64,000 nt of DNA, from the NCBI RefSeq assembly GCF_002813325.1, contig NZ_PHUG01000001.1, positions 434,001-498,000 on the forward strand, written 5' to 3'. Of this stretch, positions 8,259-16,755 are shown piece by piece. The stretch comes from Janthinobacterium sp. 64. GTDB lineage: Bacteria; Pseudomonadota; Gammaproteobacteria; Burkholderiales; Burkholderiaceae_D. Each line of letters opens with the position of its first letter. Position 1 is the stretch's first letter. The notes under the pieces are model-generated. The model saw only the letters and a program-made list of their open reading frames with translations, did not search any database and was not told the DNA's origin. The position numbers were made by a program, and so were the translations under genes.

Positions 8259-9543
8259 CCCGCTGGCGGGCCAGGCCGCCGTCACGCCGCTCGTCATCGT
8301 TGCCAGCAGCGGCACGGGCGGCGACATGCAACCGTTTATCGCGCTGGCGCAAGCCTTGCAGCAACGGGGGCGGCGCGTGCTGCTGCTCGTGCCAGGCTGG
8401 CAGGAAGCGGCAGCGCAGGCGTCCAGGCTGCCGTATCGCACCTTCAGCAGTGCGGCAGAGGGCCAGGCCATGCTGGGCGATCCGGGCCTGTGGGATGAGC
8501 GCAAGGGCTGGGGCGTGGTGTGGCGGGGCCTCGTGCCGCACCTGGGCACCGTGCGCGACGTGGTGCAAGGCTTGCGGGACGGTGAAGATTGCGTGGTGCT
8601 GTGCCACCCCTTCCTCGTGCCGATGGCCGCGCTGGCACGCTCCGTGCGTCCTGACTTGCGCATCGTCGCGGCGTATCTGGCGCCATCGAACCTGTGCAGC
8701 AGCCATGATTTCCTGGCGGCCGGCTCGCTGCGCATTCCCGCCTGGGTGCCGCTGGCCTGGCGCCAGGCCCTGTGGCGGCTGATCCACCGCGGCATGGTCG
8801 ACCCGGTGCTGCTGCCTGGCCTGAACGGGGCGCGCGCGCAGCACGGGCTGCCGCCCGAAGCGCATTTTTTTGCGCACATGCTGGCCGCGCCGGATGCCTC
8901 GCTGGGGCTGTTTCCCGCCTGGTTCGCCGCCCCGCAGGCGGACTGGCCGCCGCATTTCGTGCAAACCGGTTTCCCCGGCGCGGCCCCGCATGGTGCTGCG
9001 GCGCTGCCACCGGAGCTGGAACGCTTTCTGGACGAGGGCGAGCCGCCCATCGTCTTCACGCCCGGTACCGGGCACCAGCACGCGCAGCGCTATTTCAGCA
9101 TCGCCCTGGAAGTGTTGCGGCGGCTGGGACGGCGCGGCCTGTTCCTCACGCCCCATGCGGCGCAAGTGCCGCAGCATTTGCCCGCCAGCGTGATGTGGCA
9201 GGCGCACGTGCCATTTGCGGCCCTGCTGCCGCGCGTGGCGGCCGTGGTGCACCACGGCGGCATCGGCACCAGCGCGGACGCTTTCCGCGCGGGCATTCCG
9301 CAACTGATCGTGCCGTTCGCGTACGACCAGTTCGACAACGGCTGGAGGATCAAGCGGCTAGGCGTGGGGGATGTCTTGCTGGCCAGGCGTCTGTCGGCGG
9401 GACGCATGCGGCGGCAGCTTGCGCGCCTGCTGGCCGCGCCCGAGGTCCAGCTGGCGTGCGTCGAAGTGGCCCGCCGGATGGGGCAGGGATTGGCGCCAGC
9501 ACAGTTGCTCGATCAGGTCGAAGCGGCGCTGGCCGCTGCTTAG
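8242..9543 (+). CDS. Glycosyltransferase of the GT1/MGT (YjiC-like) family
   Basis: A 433-aa cytoplasmic UDP-sugar-dependent glycosyltransferase of the GT-B fold. The N-terminal half begins PLVIVASSGTGGDMQPFIALAQALQQRGRRV, typical of macrolide/sterol/lipid glycosyltransferases. The C-terminal donor-binding signature is VVHHGGIGTSADAFRAGIPQLIVPFAYDQFDNGWRI, with HHGG and the D-Q/N residues that contact the nucleotide sugar. The start at 8242 is chosen because the domain begins about 15 residues later; this ATG overlaps the end of the preceding gene by 17 bp. The acceptor cannot be inferred. Confidence 0.88.
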   Translation: MPPRADPLAGQAAVTPLVIVASSGTGGDMQPFIALAQALQQRGRRVLLLVPGWQEAAAQASRLPYRTFSSAAEGQAMLGDPGLWDERKGWGVVWRGLVPHLGTVRDVVQGLRDGEDCVVLCHPFLVPMAALARSVRPDLRIVAAYLAPSNLCSSHDFLAAGSLRIPAWVPLAWRQALWRLIHRGMVDPVLLPGLNGARAQHGLPPEAHFFAHMLAAPDASLGLFPAWFAAPQADWPPHFVQTGFPGAAPHGAAALPPELERFLDEGEPPIVFTPGTGHQHAQRYFSIALEVLRRLGRRGLFLTPHAAQVPQHLPASVMWQAHVPFAALLPRVAAVVHHGGIGTSADAFRAGIPQLIVPFAYDQFDNGWRIKRLGVGDVLLARRLSAGRMRRQLARLLAAPEVQLACVEVARRMGQGLAPAQLLDQVEAALAAA

Positions 9544-9552
9544 GGACTGTCG

Positions 9553-10500
9553 TCAGGGAGTGTCGTGCTGCGTATCGTCGAGGGCGATGACCCGGTCGTT
9601 CGGGCCGGGCACGCAGCCGTCGGCGATCGCATCCCAGCCACGGTGCACCACCACCTGCTTGCCGTCGTGGCAGATTTCCACGCGCTCGCTGGCGGGCAGG
9701 CGCTGGCGCGCAAACGCTTCCAGGCTGGCCGGCAAGCTCACTTCCAGCTGCATCGTGCCGATGGCTTCCTGCGGGTGGTCGTCCATGTGCACGAGGGGCA
9801 CGAAGATCGATCCCAGCATCAGCCAGCGCGCACCCACATCGACGGGAGCGGGCTTGTAAGGCGCGGCGCGCAGCCAGTCCTGGGCGCGCGCGCGCAAGTC
9901 GCCGCCGGCCGCCAGTTCGCCCCAGGCGGCGGCCAGCATTTCCGCCACCCACTGATTGCAATTCTGGTATTTCAGGCTGTAGGCATAGGCATTGGCGCTG
10001 TAGCGGCCCGCCAGCAATTGCTGCACGCGCACGGGGTCGAGCAGGGCGCGGCGCAGGGGCGGCACGCTTTCGGCCGGCAGTTTCACGACAGAGATGTAGC
10101 CAAGAGATGGGTTTGCCGTGCCCATGGCGAAACCGGCCGTGCCCTGGTCGAAGATGCGCGGGCGGCCTTCGTCGCAGGCGTAGTACAGCTGGCGCGCGGA
10201 CCAGCCGCGGTCATTGTCGTGGCGCCAGGCCAGCGCCGCATGCGAATAGCGGATGCCGAAGCGCGCCAGGTCCAGGCCGGAGCGGCTGATCAGGGCCACG
10301 CTGCCTTCGCTGGCGGCCAGTTCCTCGCGCACGACGGCGGCAAAGCGCAACAGCCGGTCTTGTTCCGTGGCCGTGAGTTCCTGCGCGCGGTCGCAAAAGC
10401 GCGAGGAGGCGAGCGAGGTGCCCGCCTGCGCCGCGCCGGCGCCGACGATGGCGCAAACGCCCAGCAGCAGTGCCGGGAGTCTCGCGAGAAAACGGATCAA
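9553..10500 (-). CDS. DUF2145 family exported protein
   Basis: A 315-aa protein starting with an N-terminal hydrophobic signal (FLARLPALLLGVCAIVGAGAAQA, cleavage probable after AQA). The body matches DUF2145: RYSHAALAWR, QLYYACDEGRPRIFDQGTAGFAMG, and the conserved LKYQNCNQWVAEML with its Cys-Asn-Gln-Trp core, which looks like a NlpC/CHAP-like hydrolase site. The start is TTG at 10500, overlapping the stop of the upstream gene (TTGA). A long open frame continues upstream to 10896 but there it only shadows the other gene. Function is unknown; it is paired with the small secreted protein before it. Confidence 0.8.
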   Translation of the reverse strand: MIRFLARLPALLLGVCAIVGAGAAQAGTSLASSRFCDRAQELTATEQDRLLRFAAVVREELAASEGSVALISRSGLDLARFGIRYSHAALAWRHDNDRGWSARQLYYACDEGRPRIFDQGTAGFAMGTANPSLGYISVVKLPAESVPPLRRALLDPVRVQQLLAGRYSANAYAYSLKYQNCNQWVAEMLAAAWGELAAGGDLRARAQDWLRAAPYKPAPVDVGARWLMLGSIFVPLVHMDDHPQEAIGTMQLEVSLPASLEAFARQRLPASERVEICHDGKQVVVHRGWDAIADGCVPGPNDRVIALDDTQHDTP

Positions 10501-10964
10501 AGGCTGACGGGACGCGTGGCCATTTCGCCGTACCAGTCGTCGGCCAGCACGAGGAAGAAGGCGGCGCGCGTGTCGTTGCGCGAAAATTCGATGCCGTAGG
10601 CGCGGTTTTGCGCATGCACCACGTCGCCCTGCGCCAGCTGCTGCTTGTCGAGCGCCGCCTGCGGCAAGTCCAGCACCAGCGGCGTTGCCGTGGCGTCGGC
10701 CTGCATGGTCAGACGCGTCATGCCGTCGCGGCCCGGCAGGACGGCCACGTCGATGATGCGGTAGGGGCCATTGGCCACCTTGTTGTCGCGCGAGGAGCTG
10801 TTGCTCGAACCGTTGAGCGAATCGGAAATGCTGCCGCTCGACTGGGAGCCGGCGCTGGAGGCCGAGGAAACGAAGCTGTCGGCGTTGGCGTTGCACGCCA
10901 TGGTCAAAGCTGCGGCCAGGCCGAGCATGCGTAGGGAGGTAGTCAAGGCAGTTTTCCAGTGCAC
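10497..10964 (-). CDS. Small secreted protein encoded with DUF2145
   Basis: A 155-aa protein with a clear Sec signal peptide (MHWKTALTTSLRMLGLAAALTMACNANA, cut before DSF). A Ser/Gly/Asn-rich linker of about 35 residues follows, then a compact domain of about 90 residues (NGPYRIIDVAVLPGRDGMTRLTMQ to FFLVLADDWYGEMATRPVSL). No named family was recognised. It overlaps the DUF2145 gene by 4 bp, so both are coupled and probably function together in the periplasm or at the surface. Confidence 0.75.
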   Translation of the reverse strand: MHWKTALTTSLRMLGLAAALTMACNANADSFVSSASSAGSQSSGSISDSLNGSSNSSSRDNKVANGPYRIIDVAVLPGRDGMTRLTMQADATATPLVLDLPQAALDKQQLAQGDVVHAQNRAYGIEFSRNDTRAAFFLVLADDWYGEMATRPVSL

Positions 10965-11018
10965 GTCAATGAAAGCGCCGGGTCCATCCCGGCCTGCGCC
11001 ATGATAGCAGATCGGCCA

Positions 11019-11852
11019 TCAGCTGAGCAGTACCTCGATCAGGCCCTTCGCTTCGGCTGACGGCTGCGTGCGCAGCATCTGCAGCACGGGATCATTGTCC
11101 AGGTAGGCTTGCAGCGGCGCGCTGACGGTGATGCCGGCCTGCGGCAGCGGCGAGGGCACGGGTGCCAGCGCCTTGGCCAGCAGCAGGGTGTCGCGCAAGC
11201 CCTCGGGCGGCAGCATGATGGTCGAGCCGGGCAAGGTATTGACGGCATCGGCCACGGGCAGCGGCACGCCCAGCTGGCGCATCAGCGCGCGGCCGATCAC
11301 TTCCAGCGCGGACGCCATCTGCGTTTCCAGGTGGGCGTACAGGCCCGGGGTCTTGTCGGCCTGGGCCAGCAAATAAAAGCCGGCCACTTCATGCACGATG
11401 CCGGCGAACAGGGCCGTATCGGCATCCGTGTGCGTGACGGCGCCTGCCAGCGCATGCGCCAGCGCCGCCACGTGCACGGTGTGCGCCCACAGCTGGGTGG
11501 CGCGGGCGCGCAAGGCTTCGTCGCGGATGCCTGCGTTCAGCTGGCGGATGACGGCCGCCGTCGCCAGCGCATACAGGTTGCGGTGCCCCAGCCGCTCGAC
11601 GGCGGCGCGCACGCTGGTGATGGCGCTCGCCTGGCCGGGCGCGAACAGGGCCGAATTGGCCAGCGCCACGGCGCGCGCCGACAAGGTCGGTTCGCACAGC
11701 AGCAGGCGGCTGATGTCGGGCGAGTGGCAATCGGGGTTGGCCAGTTCCTTTTGCAGCAGCAGGGCCGTATTAATGCTGGTGGGAAAGGCCAGGGTTTCCG
11801 TTTCGGCGCTGGCCAGGAGTTGCGCCAGGCTGCTGAGCGTGTTGACGTGCAT
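11019..11852 (-). CDS. HDOD domain protein
   Basis: A 277-aa cytoplasmic protein of the HDOD (HD-related output domain) class, used as a signalling or regulatory module without a proven catalytic activity. Typical stretches are FPTSINTALLLQKELANPDCHSPDISRLLLCEPTLSARAVALANSALF, then SVRAAVERLGHRNLYALATAAVIRQL, and the HD-like ALFAGIVHEVAGFYLLAQAD. The start at 11852 (MHVNTLSSLAQLL) is preferred because the family alignment begins there; an ATG at 11885 in the same frame is the alternative, and neither has a strong ribosome site. It has no fused sensor or receiver domain. Confidence 0.82.
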   Translation of the reverse strand: MHVNTLSSLAQLLASAETETLAFPTSINTALLLQKELANPDCHSPDISRLLLCEPTLSARAVALANSALFAPGQASAITSVRAAVERLGHRNLYALATAAVIRQLNAGIRDEALRARATQLWAHTVHVAALAHALAGAVTHTDADTALFAGIVHEVAGFYLLAQADKTPGLYAHLETQMASALEVIGRALMRQLGVPLPVADAVNTLPGSTIMLPPEGLRDTLLLAKALAPVPSPLPQAGITVSAPLQAYLDNDPVLQMLRTQPSAEAKGLIEVLLS

Positions 11853-11941
11853 GGGTAGGGGAGCGGGAAGTAGCAATGCTCCCATAGTATCAGGCAATCC
11901 GGCCTGCATGGCGCCCGGCAGCCTTTTCAGCCATGCGCCTG

Positions 11942-13057
11942 TCAGGGCAGCAGCAATGCATGCTGGCTGGCCGTGTGAAAATCGCGCCAGACGCGGTTGA
12001 TGGTGCTGTCTTCGCGGGCCGCGTACAGGCCGCAATACGGATACAGGCCATCGACGGCCGCGCGGCAGGCGGCGACCAGGTCCAGTGAACTCGTCTGTAC
12101 GGCCCGCATGGCGTCCGCCTCGAGCGCCACGCCGCCCGCTACCTGGGCCCAGCTGGCATCCAGCACGGCATAAAAGCGGACGCGGGCGGCGATAAATGCG
12201 TCTTTCTTGCCTTGCAGCATGGCGGCCACTTCCGGCACGTCGAGCAACGGCAAGCCGGCGCGCGCATGGCGGCGGTGGCGCATGCACTCTTCGGCCAGTT
12301 GCATGAAATGCGCTGCCATGCCGGCCACGTTGGCGGCCAGGGTCACGTAGGCGAGTGAATAGAAAGGGTAGCGGTACAGGGGACCGCCGGCCGTCGCGGC
12401 GCTGGCGTCGATGGTGAAACCATGTTCCTTGGCAAGCCACTGGCCGTCGATCCGGTAGCTGTGCGAGGCGCTGGCGCGCATGCCGAGGCTGTTCCACGAA
12501 GGCAGCAGCTGCACCAGCGCGGCGGGCACGAGGAAGGCGCGGATGCGCGGATTGCCTTCGTCATCGAGCAGGGGCTGGCCATCGCGCCGCAGCCGGGCGT
12601 TCAGGGTGAAGTGCGTGGCCATCGGCGCGCCGCTGGCGTAGTCCCAGCTGCCCGTGATGCGGTAGCCGCCGCCTTCTTCCTCGGCATCACCGGTGGCCGC
12701 GCCGCTGCCGCCCAGGCAGACGCGCGGCGTGCCGATGATGGCCTGCGCCATGCCGGGTGCCAAAAACCCCGCAAACCAGCCTGCGCCCGCGCACAGGGTC
12801 AGCACCCAGCCCATGCTGCCATCGACGGCGGCCACGGCTTCTTCCAGGCGCACCACTTGCGGCAGGGGCAGCTCGGCGCCGCCCGCGCTGCGCGGCGCCA
12901 GCATCGTCAGCCAGCCGCGCCGGTGCAGCAAGGCTTGCTGCACCGGATGCAGGAAGCGGGCCGCATCGGCTGCCTGGGCGTGGCGCGCGATGCGGCGCGT
13001 GTCGCGCTCGGAAAGGGTAGCAATGGTAGCGAGGGCAGCGTGCGGCATGGGTAACAT
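11942..13057 (-). CDS. Acyl-CoA dehydrogenase-like flavoprotein
   Basis: A 371-aa protein with the acyl-CoA dehydrogenase/HpaB-C-like fold: an N-terminal helical part (GWLTMLAPRSAGGAELPLPQVVRLEEAVAAVDGSMGWVLTLCAG), a middle beta domain (YRITGSWDYASGAPMATHFTLNARLR; SWNSLGMRASASHSYRIDGQW) and a C-terminal helical domain. The short length and the G-S-M-G-W pattern resemble flavin-dependent monooxygenases and sulfur- or indole-hydroxylating members (DszC/HsaA-like) rather than true fatty-acid dehydrogenases. It lies near an FAD monooxygenase and a GST on the same strand. An alternative start is the in-frame ATG at 13048. Confidence 0.75.
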   Translation of the reverse strand: MLPMPHAALATIATLSERDTRRIARHAQAADAARFLHPVQQALLHRRGWLTMLAPRSAGGAELPLPQVVRLEEAVAAVDGSMGWVLTLCAGAGWFAGFLAPGMAQAIIGTPRVCLGGSGAATGDAEEEGGGYRITGSWDYASGAPMATHFTLNARLRRDGQPLLDDEGNPRIRAFLVPAALVQLLPSWNSLGMRASASHSYRIDGQWLAKEHGFTIDASAATAGGPLYRYPFYSLAYVTLAANVAGMAAHFMQLAEECMRHRRHARAGLPLLDVPEVAAMLQGKKDAFIAARVRFYAVLDASWAQVAGGVALEADAMRAVQTSSLDLVAACRAAVDGLYPYCGLYAAREDSTINRVWRDFHTASQHALLLP

Positions 13058-13109
13058 CCGTCTATGGCAGAGGCGGGCATTTTCGCACAGCGCGGCGCCG
13101 CCGTTGCCG

Positions 13110-14666
13110 TCAGCCGTGCGGCAAGGCGATTTTTTCCATCACGGCGTGCAGCAGCGTGGCATCCGGCATGTCGGCCGGGGCCGAGCGCCAGGCGATGATG
13201 CCGTCGGGCCGGACGATCACGGCGCCGTCATCGCCTGTGCCGAAAGTGTCGCCGAAGCCCTGCTCGGAGGGGAAGAGCACGTCGGCGCCGGCCAGCAAGG
13301 TCTTCAACGATAGGTGCGCGGCGGCGGCGGACCAGCGGGGATCGGCCGTCAGCAGCACGAAATCCTCGGTCAACAGGTCGATGCTGGAGATGCTGTTGCC
13401 CCGATGCCGGACCCATACGTGGGGCGCGCGCGTGCCTGGCTGGCCGGCCCAGTCGCGCGGATGGGCGGCCGGTGGCAGCGCCGCGCCAGCGCCAAGGATG
13501 GCGCCAGATCGCGTCAACTGGCCCAGTTCCATCGCCAGGTTGCCATACAAGGGTTCGTTCTGGTAGCCGTCGCCGACCCATTTCGCGTAGTCCGGCCGGG
13601 CGAAGGTTTGCTGGTGCCGCAGCCAGGCGATGGGCCGGCGCTCATCCGTATAGGTGTCGAGCAGGGCGGGGCGCGATTGCTGCCGCACGACCCTTTGCAG
13701 CTTCCATGCCAGGTTGTAGACGTCGTCGATGCCCGTGTTGGCGCCGTAGCCACCGCGCGTGGGCGGCAATTGATGGGCCGCATCGCCGGCCAGGAAAATG
13801 CGCCCCTCGCTGAACCTGTCCGCGATCAGGCCGGCCAGCTCCCAGCGCCCGGTGGTGATGAGTTCGAACGCCATGTCCTTGCCCAAGGCCTGGCGGACCA
13901 GCGCCCGCAATTGTTCGTCGGTGCTCTCGCTTTGCTCTTCAAACATGAGGAACCAGCGCCCATCGGAATATGTGCCCAGGAAACCCTGAAAGCCTGGCTG
14001 GTCGATGTCGAACTGACGGATGCCCCGTTCCAGAAAGGCGTCCGCCTCCGCGCAGCGGAACAGCACGCTGCGCAGCACGCGCAGGGGACCGGCCCCCTGG
14101 CGCGCGATGCCCAGCTGTTCGCGGATGGGGCTGGCCGCGCCATCGGCGGCGATCAGGTAATCGGCCGTGACGGCATAGCATGCGCCCGTGTCGCGCTGGC
14201 GCAGCTGCGCCGTGACGCGCTGCGCATCCTGCTGCACGGCCAGCAGTTCCACGCCCGTGCGCAGGTCGGCGCCGCGTGCGCGGGCAGCTTCGCGCAGTAT
14301 CGGTTCCAGCAAGTCCTGGGCGATGGCGGCGCCGGTCGTGGGCGAAGCCTTGCCGTCGCGCTCTTCCGGCTGGCCTGGCGTCCATGGCAATTCTTCGAAG
14401 TGCTGACCCGCCAGGCTTGCCACGCGGGCGCGGCGCACGGTGGCGCCGTGCGGCACCTGGGGAATGCGTTCGGCGATGCCGGCGGCGCGGAAAAATTCCA
14501 GCGTGTGTTCCGTAAAGCCCGTGGCGCGGGGGTGGGCGGCGCTGCCGTGGTGTTTTTCAACGAGAATATGCGGCACGCCCCGCCATGCGAGGAAGAGCGA
14601 GGCTGAAAGTCCGACGAGACTGCCGCCGATGATGAGTACAGGGGTGTGGATTGAAGCTGGGTTCAT
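13110..14666 (-). CDS. FAD-dependent aromatic hydroxylase (PheA/TfdB family monooxygenase)
   Basis: A 518-aa class A flavoprotein monooxygenase using NAD(P)H and oxygen. The FAD-binding beta-alpha-beta is at the very start (PVLIIGGSLVGLSASLFLAWRGV then VEKHHGSAAHPRATGF). The second FAD motif is FLAGDAAHQLPPTRGGYGANTGIDDVYNLAWKL at about residues 275-310. A thioredoxin-like C-terminal domain (about 390-518) ends the protein, as in phenol hydroxylase and rifampicin/polyketide hydroxylases. The start at 14666 is chosen over an upstream ATG at 14735 because AGGACGACATC precedes it and the Rossmann strand begins 10 residues later. The substrate is unknown. Confidence 0.87.
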   Translation of the reverse strand: MNPASIHTPVLIIGGSLVGLSASLFLAWRGVPHILVEKHHGSAAHPRATGFTEHTLEFFRAAGIAERIPQVPHGATVRRARVASLAGQHFEELPWTPGQPEERDGKASPTTGAAIAQDLLEPILREAARARGADLRTGVELLAVQQDAQRVTAQLRQRDTGACYAVTADYLIAADGAASPIREQLGIARQGAGPLRVLRSVLFRCAEADAFLERGIRQFDIDQPGFQGFLGTYSDGRWFLMFEEQSESTDEQLRALVRQALGKDMAFELITTGRWELAGLIADRFSEGRIFLAGDAAHQLPPTRGGYGANTGIDDVYNLAWKLQRVVRQQSRPALLDTYTDERRPIAWLRHQQTFARPDYAKWVGDGYQNEPLYGNLAMELGQLTRSGAILGAGAALPPAAHPRDWAGQPGTRAPHVWVRHRGNSISSIDLLTEDFVLLTADPRWSAAAAHLSLKTLLAGADVLFPSEQGFGDTFGTGDDGAVIVRPDGIIAWRSAPADMPDATLLHAVMEKIALPHG

Positions 14667-14769
14667 GATGTCGTCCTGGATGTTGTGCAGAGCACACTCG
14701 GTCAAGGACGTGGTGAATTTTCGCGGCAGGCGCAACGCCGTTCAGGCTGCAGGGTGACGGAACGCACGC

Positions 14770-14851
14770 CGACGAAAAAACGGCGCACGTCCGCTTTTCG
14801 TCGTGGTCCGCGGCCCCCAGGGCTGGAATATGACCGTCCGCAGGCGGACGG
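14770..14851. repeat. Two inverted repeats between gstA and the monooxygenase gene
   Basis: CGACGAAAA (14770-14778) pairs with TTTTCGTCG (14795-14803), and CCGTCCGC (14834-14841) pairs with GCGGACGG (14844-14851). Both are perfect dyads in the 274-bp gap after gstA and before the monooxygenase. Neither is followed by a T tract on the minus strand, so a classical terminator is not supported; an operator or RNA structure is possible. Apart from these, nothing else is seen in the gap. Confidence 0.35.
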
Positions 14852-14940
14852 CTGACCGGGGCTCACCACGCCGGTCCACCTTTTTCGACGCCACGATCTT
14901 AGCACGGGAGCCAGCCCAGGGAAACCCCGTGCAACGGCGT

Positions 14941-15555
14941 TCAGACGGCCTTGGCCAGTCCTTCCGCTTCCCAGGCAGCCTTGACGCTGTCGCGCTGGGC
15001 GACTCTTGCCAGGAAGGCTTGCACATTCGCCAGCGCGGACAAATCCACGCCCAGGCCCGGCGCCCAGCCCGTGATGACGAACAGGTAGGCGTCGGCCACC
15101 GTGAACGTGTCGCCCGTCAGGTAGTCCTGGCCTTCCAGGCGGCTATCCACCCATTTGTATTTCTTGCCCAGTTGCTCAATGAATAAGGCCTTGGTGGCCG
15201 TGTCGATGCGGGAATCGAACAGGGGGCTGAACGATTTATGCAGCTCGGACGTGATGTAGTTCTGCCACTCCAGCACCTTGTAGCGGGCCAAGCTGCCCAC
15301 GGGCGGCAATAGATCCTGCTTGCCGGCCCGTTCGGCGATGTACTGGGCGATGACGGGGCCTTCGCTCAAGGTCGTTCCATCGTCGAGTGCCAGCAGCGGC
15401 ACTTGTCCCTTCGGGTTGAGTTCATAGTAATTGCCGCCTTCCTGCGTGCGGTGCTGTCCCAGGTCGACCTTGACCAAGGTGAATGGCGTGCCCGTTTCGC
15501 GCAGGATGATGTGCGGCGCCTGCGAGCAGGCGCCCGGCGAGTAAAAGAGTTTCAT
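14941..15555 (-). CDS. gstA: Glutathione S-transferase, beta class (GstA)
   Basis: A 204-aa cytosolic glutathione transferase. It follows E. coli GstA closely: MKLFYSPGACSQAPHIILRE with the catalytic Cys10 of the beta class, ELNPKGQVPLLALDDGTTLSEGPVIAQYIAE forming the glutathione site, ELHKSFSPLFD in the helical domain, and DYLTGDTFTVADAYLFVITGWA, the conserved N-capping/hydrophobic staple region. It conjugates glutathione to electrophiles and could support the nearby oxygenases and the nemA detoxification genes. It has its own leader and is divergent from the next gene. Confidence 0.93.
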   Translation of the reverse strand: MKLFYSPGACSQAPHIILRETGTPFTLVKVDLGQHRTQEGGNYYELNPKGQVPLLALDDGTTLSEGPVIAQYIAERAGKQDLLPPVGSLARYKVLEWQNYITSELHKSFSPLFDSRIDTATKALFIEQLGKKYKWVDSRLEGQDYLTGDTFTVADAYLFVITGWAPGLGVDLSALANVQAFLARVAQRDSVKAAWEAEGLAKAV

Positions 15556-15735
15556 GGCGATCCTGTCCTTGAAAAGGTGGGGAAGATGCCACTATAGACC
15601 TGCGCCGTCGCACGGTAAACGCATGTTCGCGTGGCGACTATTTCTGCCCGGTGCACGATTGCGCTGGCTCAAACGGCCATCGGCCGCGCCGGCGGAACGT
15701 CATCGCATCAGGGAACTTCTTTGGGCAGGGGAGGC

Positions 15736-15741
15736 TATAAT
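15736..15741 (+). promoter_or_regulatory. TATAAT -10 hexamer and a short dyad before the primase-like gene
   Basis: TATAAT at 15736-15741 lies 47 bp before the ATG at 15788. CGTTGA (15749-15754) and TCAACG (15765-15770) form a perfect inverted repeat just downstream, which could bind a regulator. No clear -35 was found. Confidence 0.4.
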
Positions 15742-15787
15742 CCGGGCACGTTGACAAGTGTTGCTCAACGTCATTACGAGGCCGCCC

Positions 15788-16582
15788 ATGCATAAACTGA
15801 TTTCCGAACTCACCCGACTGTACCTGTTCGAGGAACAGCAGCACTACGTCGATGCGCAGGGCGGCGCGCAGCCGTTGACGCCGGCCGTGCTGGCGCGCCA
15901 TCTGTCGGGCGAACAGACGGTGGCCGTACAACTCGTGACCGAAAGCGGCCTGACGCGCGCGCTGGTGCTGGAGTTTGGCGGCAAGGGCGGCGGCGAAGCG
16001 CACTGGAGCGCGCTGTGCACGATTGCCAATGCCGTGCAGCATGAGCTGGACTTGCCGGCGCCCGCCGTCAGCATCTCGGGCACGGCGTTCCAGCTGTGGC
16101 TGTCGCTGGCCACGCCCGTGCCCGTCGCCCAGGCGCGCCAGTTCGCGCAGCTGCTGCGCTCGACCTTTTTACCTGCCTCGACCGACATCCTCGCCACCGC
16201 GCCGCCAGACTACGTGGAGCAGGTGGCGCTGCCGCCATGTTTGCAGCCGTCGGGCAAGTGGGCCGCCTTCATCCACCCCAGCATGGGCGCCGCCTTCGTC
16301 GACGAACCTGGCCTGGACATGCCGCCGCCGCCATCCGCCCAGCTGGGCTTCCTGGAAAGCTTGCGCAGCATCAACCCCGCCCAGTTCGCGCAGGCGCTGG
16401 CGAAATTGCAGGGACATGCGGGGCTGGCTGTCGCCGTGCCCGCTCCCGTCGCCGCCGTATTGCCAGTGATAACGTCCGCCACTGCGCCGGGCTTGCTGCT
16501 GCAGGACGCCACGCTGGAAGACATCGTGCGCTGGCTGCATGCGCGCAATATCGAGCCGACGTTCCGGCACAGCTTGCCGTAA
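15788..16582 (+). CDS. Stand-alone, probably inactive AEP primase-like protein (TOTE-type)
   Basis: A 264-aa protein with no clear enzyme annotation. The order of its segments recalls the archaeo-eukaryotic primase domain of TOTE conflict systems: ARHLSGEQTVAVQLV (residues 37-50; compare HLxGxxTxGxYPL), then ALVLEFGGKGGG (59-69) where active enzymes have a DFD metal motif, SISGTAFQLWLSLATPVPVAQARQFAQLL (95-123; compare the G-HxW-xF-x-PV-A region), PPCLQPSGKWAAF and GAAFVDEPGLDMPPPPSAQLGFLESLRSI. The catalytic aspartates appear to be missing. Starts from an ATG at 15758 would add ten unlike residues, so 15788 is used. The family assignment is from remembered motifs and is only moderately secure. 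Confidence 0.45.
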   Translation: MHKLISELTRLYLFEEQQHYVDAQGGAQPLTPAVLARHLSGEQTVAVQLVTESGLTRALVLEFGGKGGGEAHWSALCTIANAVQHELDLPAPAVSISGTAFQLWLSLATPVPVAQARQFAQLLRSTFLPASTDILATAPPDYVEQVALPPCLQPSGKWAAFIHPSMGAAFVDEPGLDMPPPPSAQLGFLESLRSINPAQFAQALAKLQGHAGLAVAVPAPVAAVLPVITSATAPGLLLQDATLEDIVRWLHARNIEPTFRHSLP

Positions 16583-16755
16583 CGGGGCGATTGCGGATGT
16601 TGGCGGCAGGCGGCCAGCAGCGGACATCTGACGGATGTGACAATGTATGTATTTTTCTTACCCGCAATTTGCTATTCTCTACGGCCGCGCTGGCCCATGT
16701 CGGCAATGCAAAGTCAGGCCGAGCAGCGTCCTATATTAATTCCAGGAAACCATCA

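Noticed and set aside
9553..10896. 447-aa version of the DUF2145 protein
   Set aside because: The first ~130 residues lie antiparallel in frame over another real gene and are Arg/Gln-rich shadow; the TTG start at 10500 is adopted.
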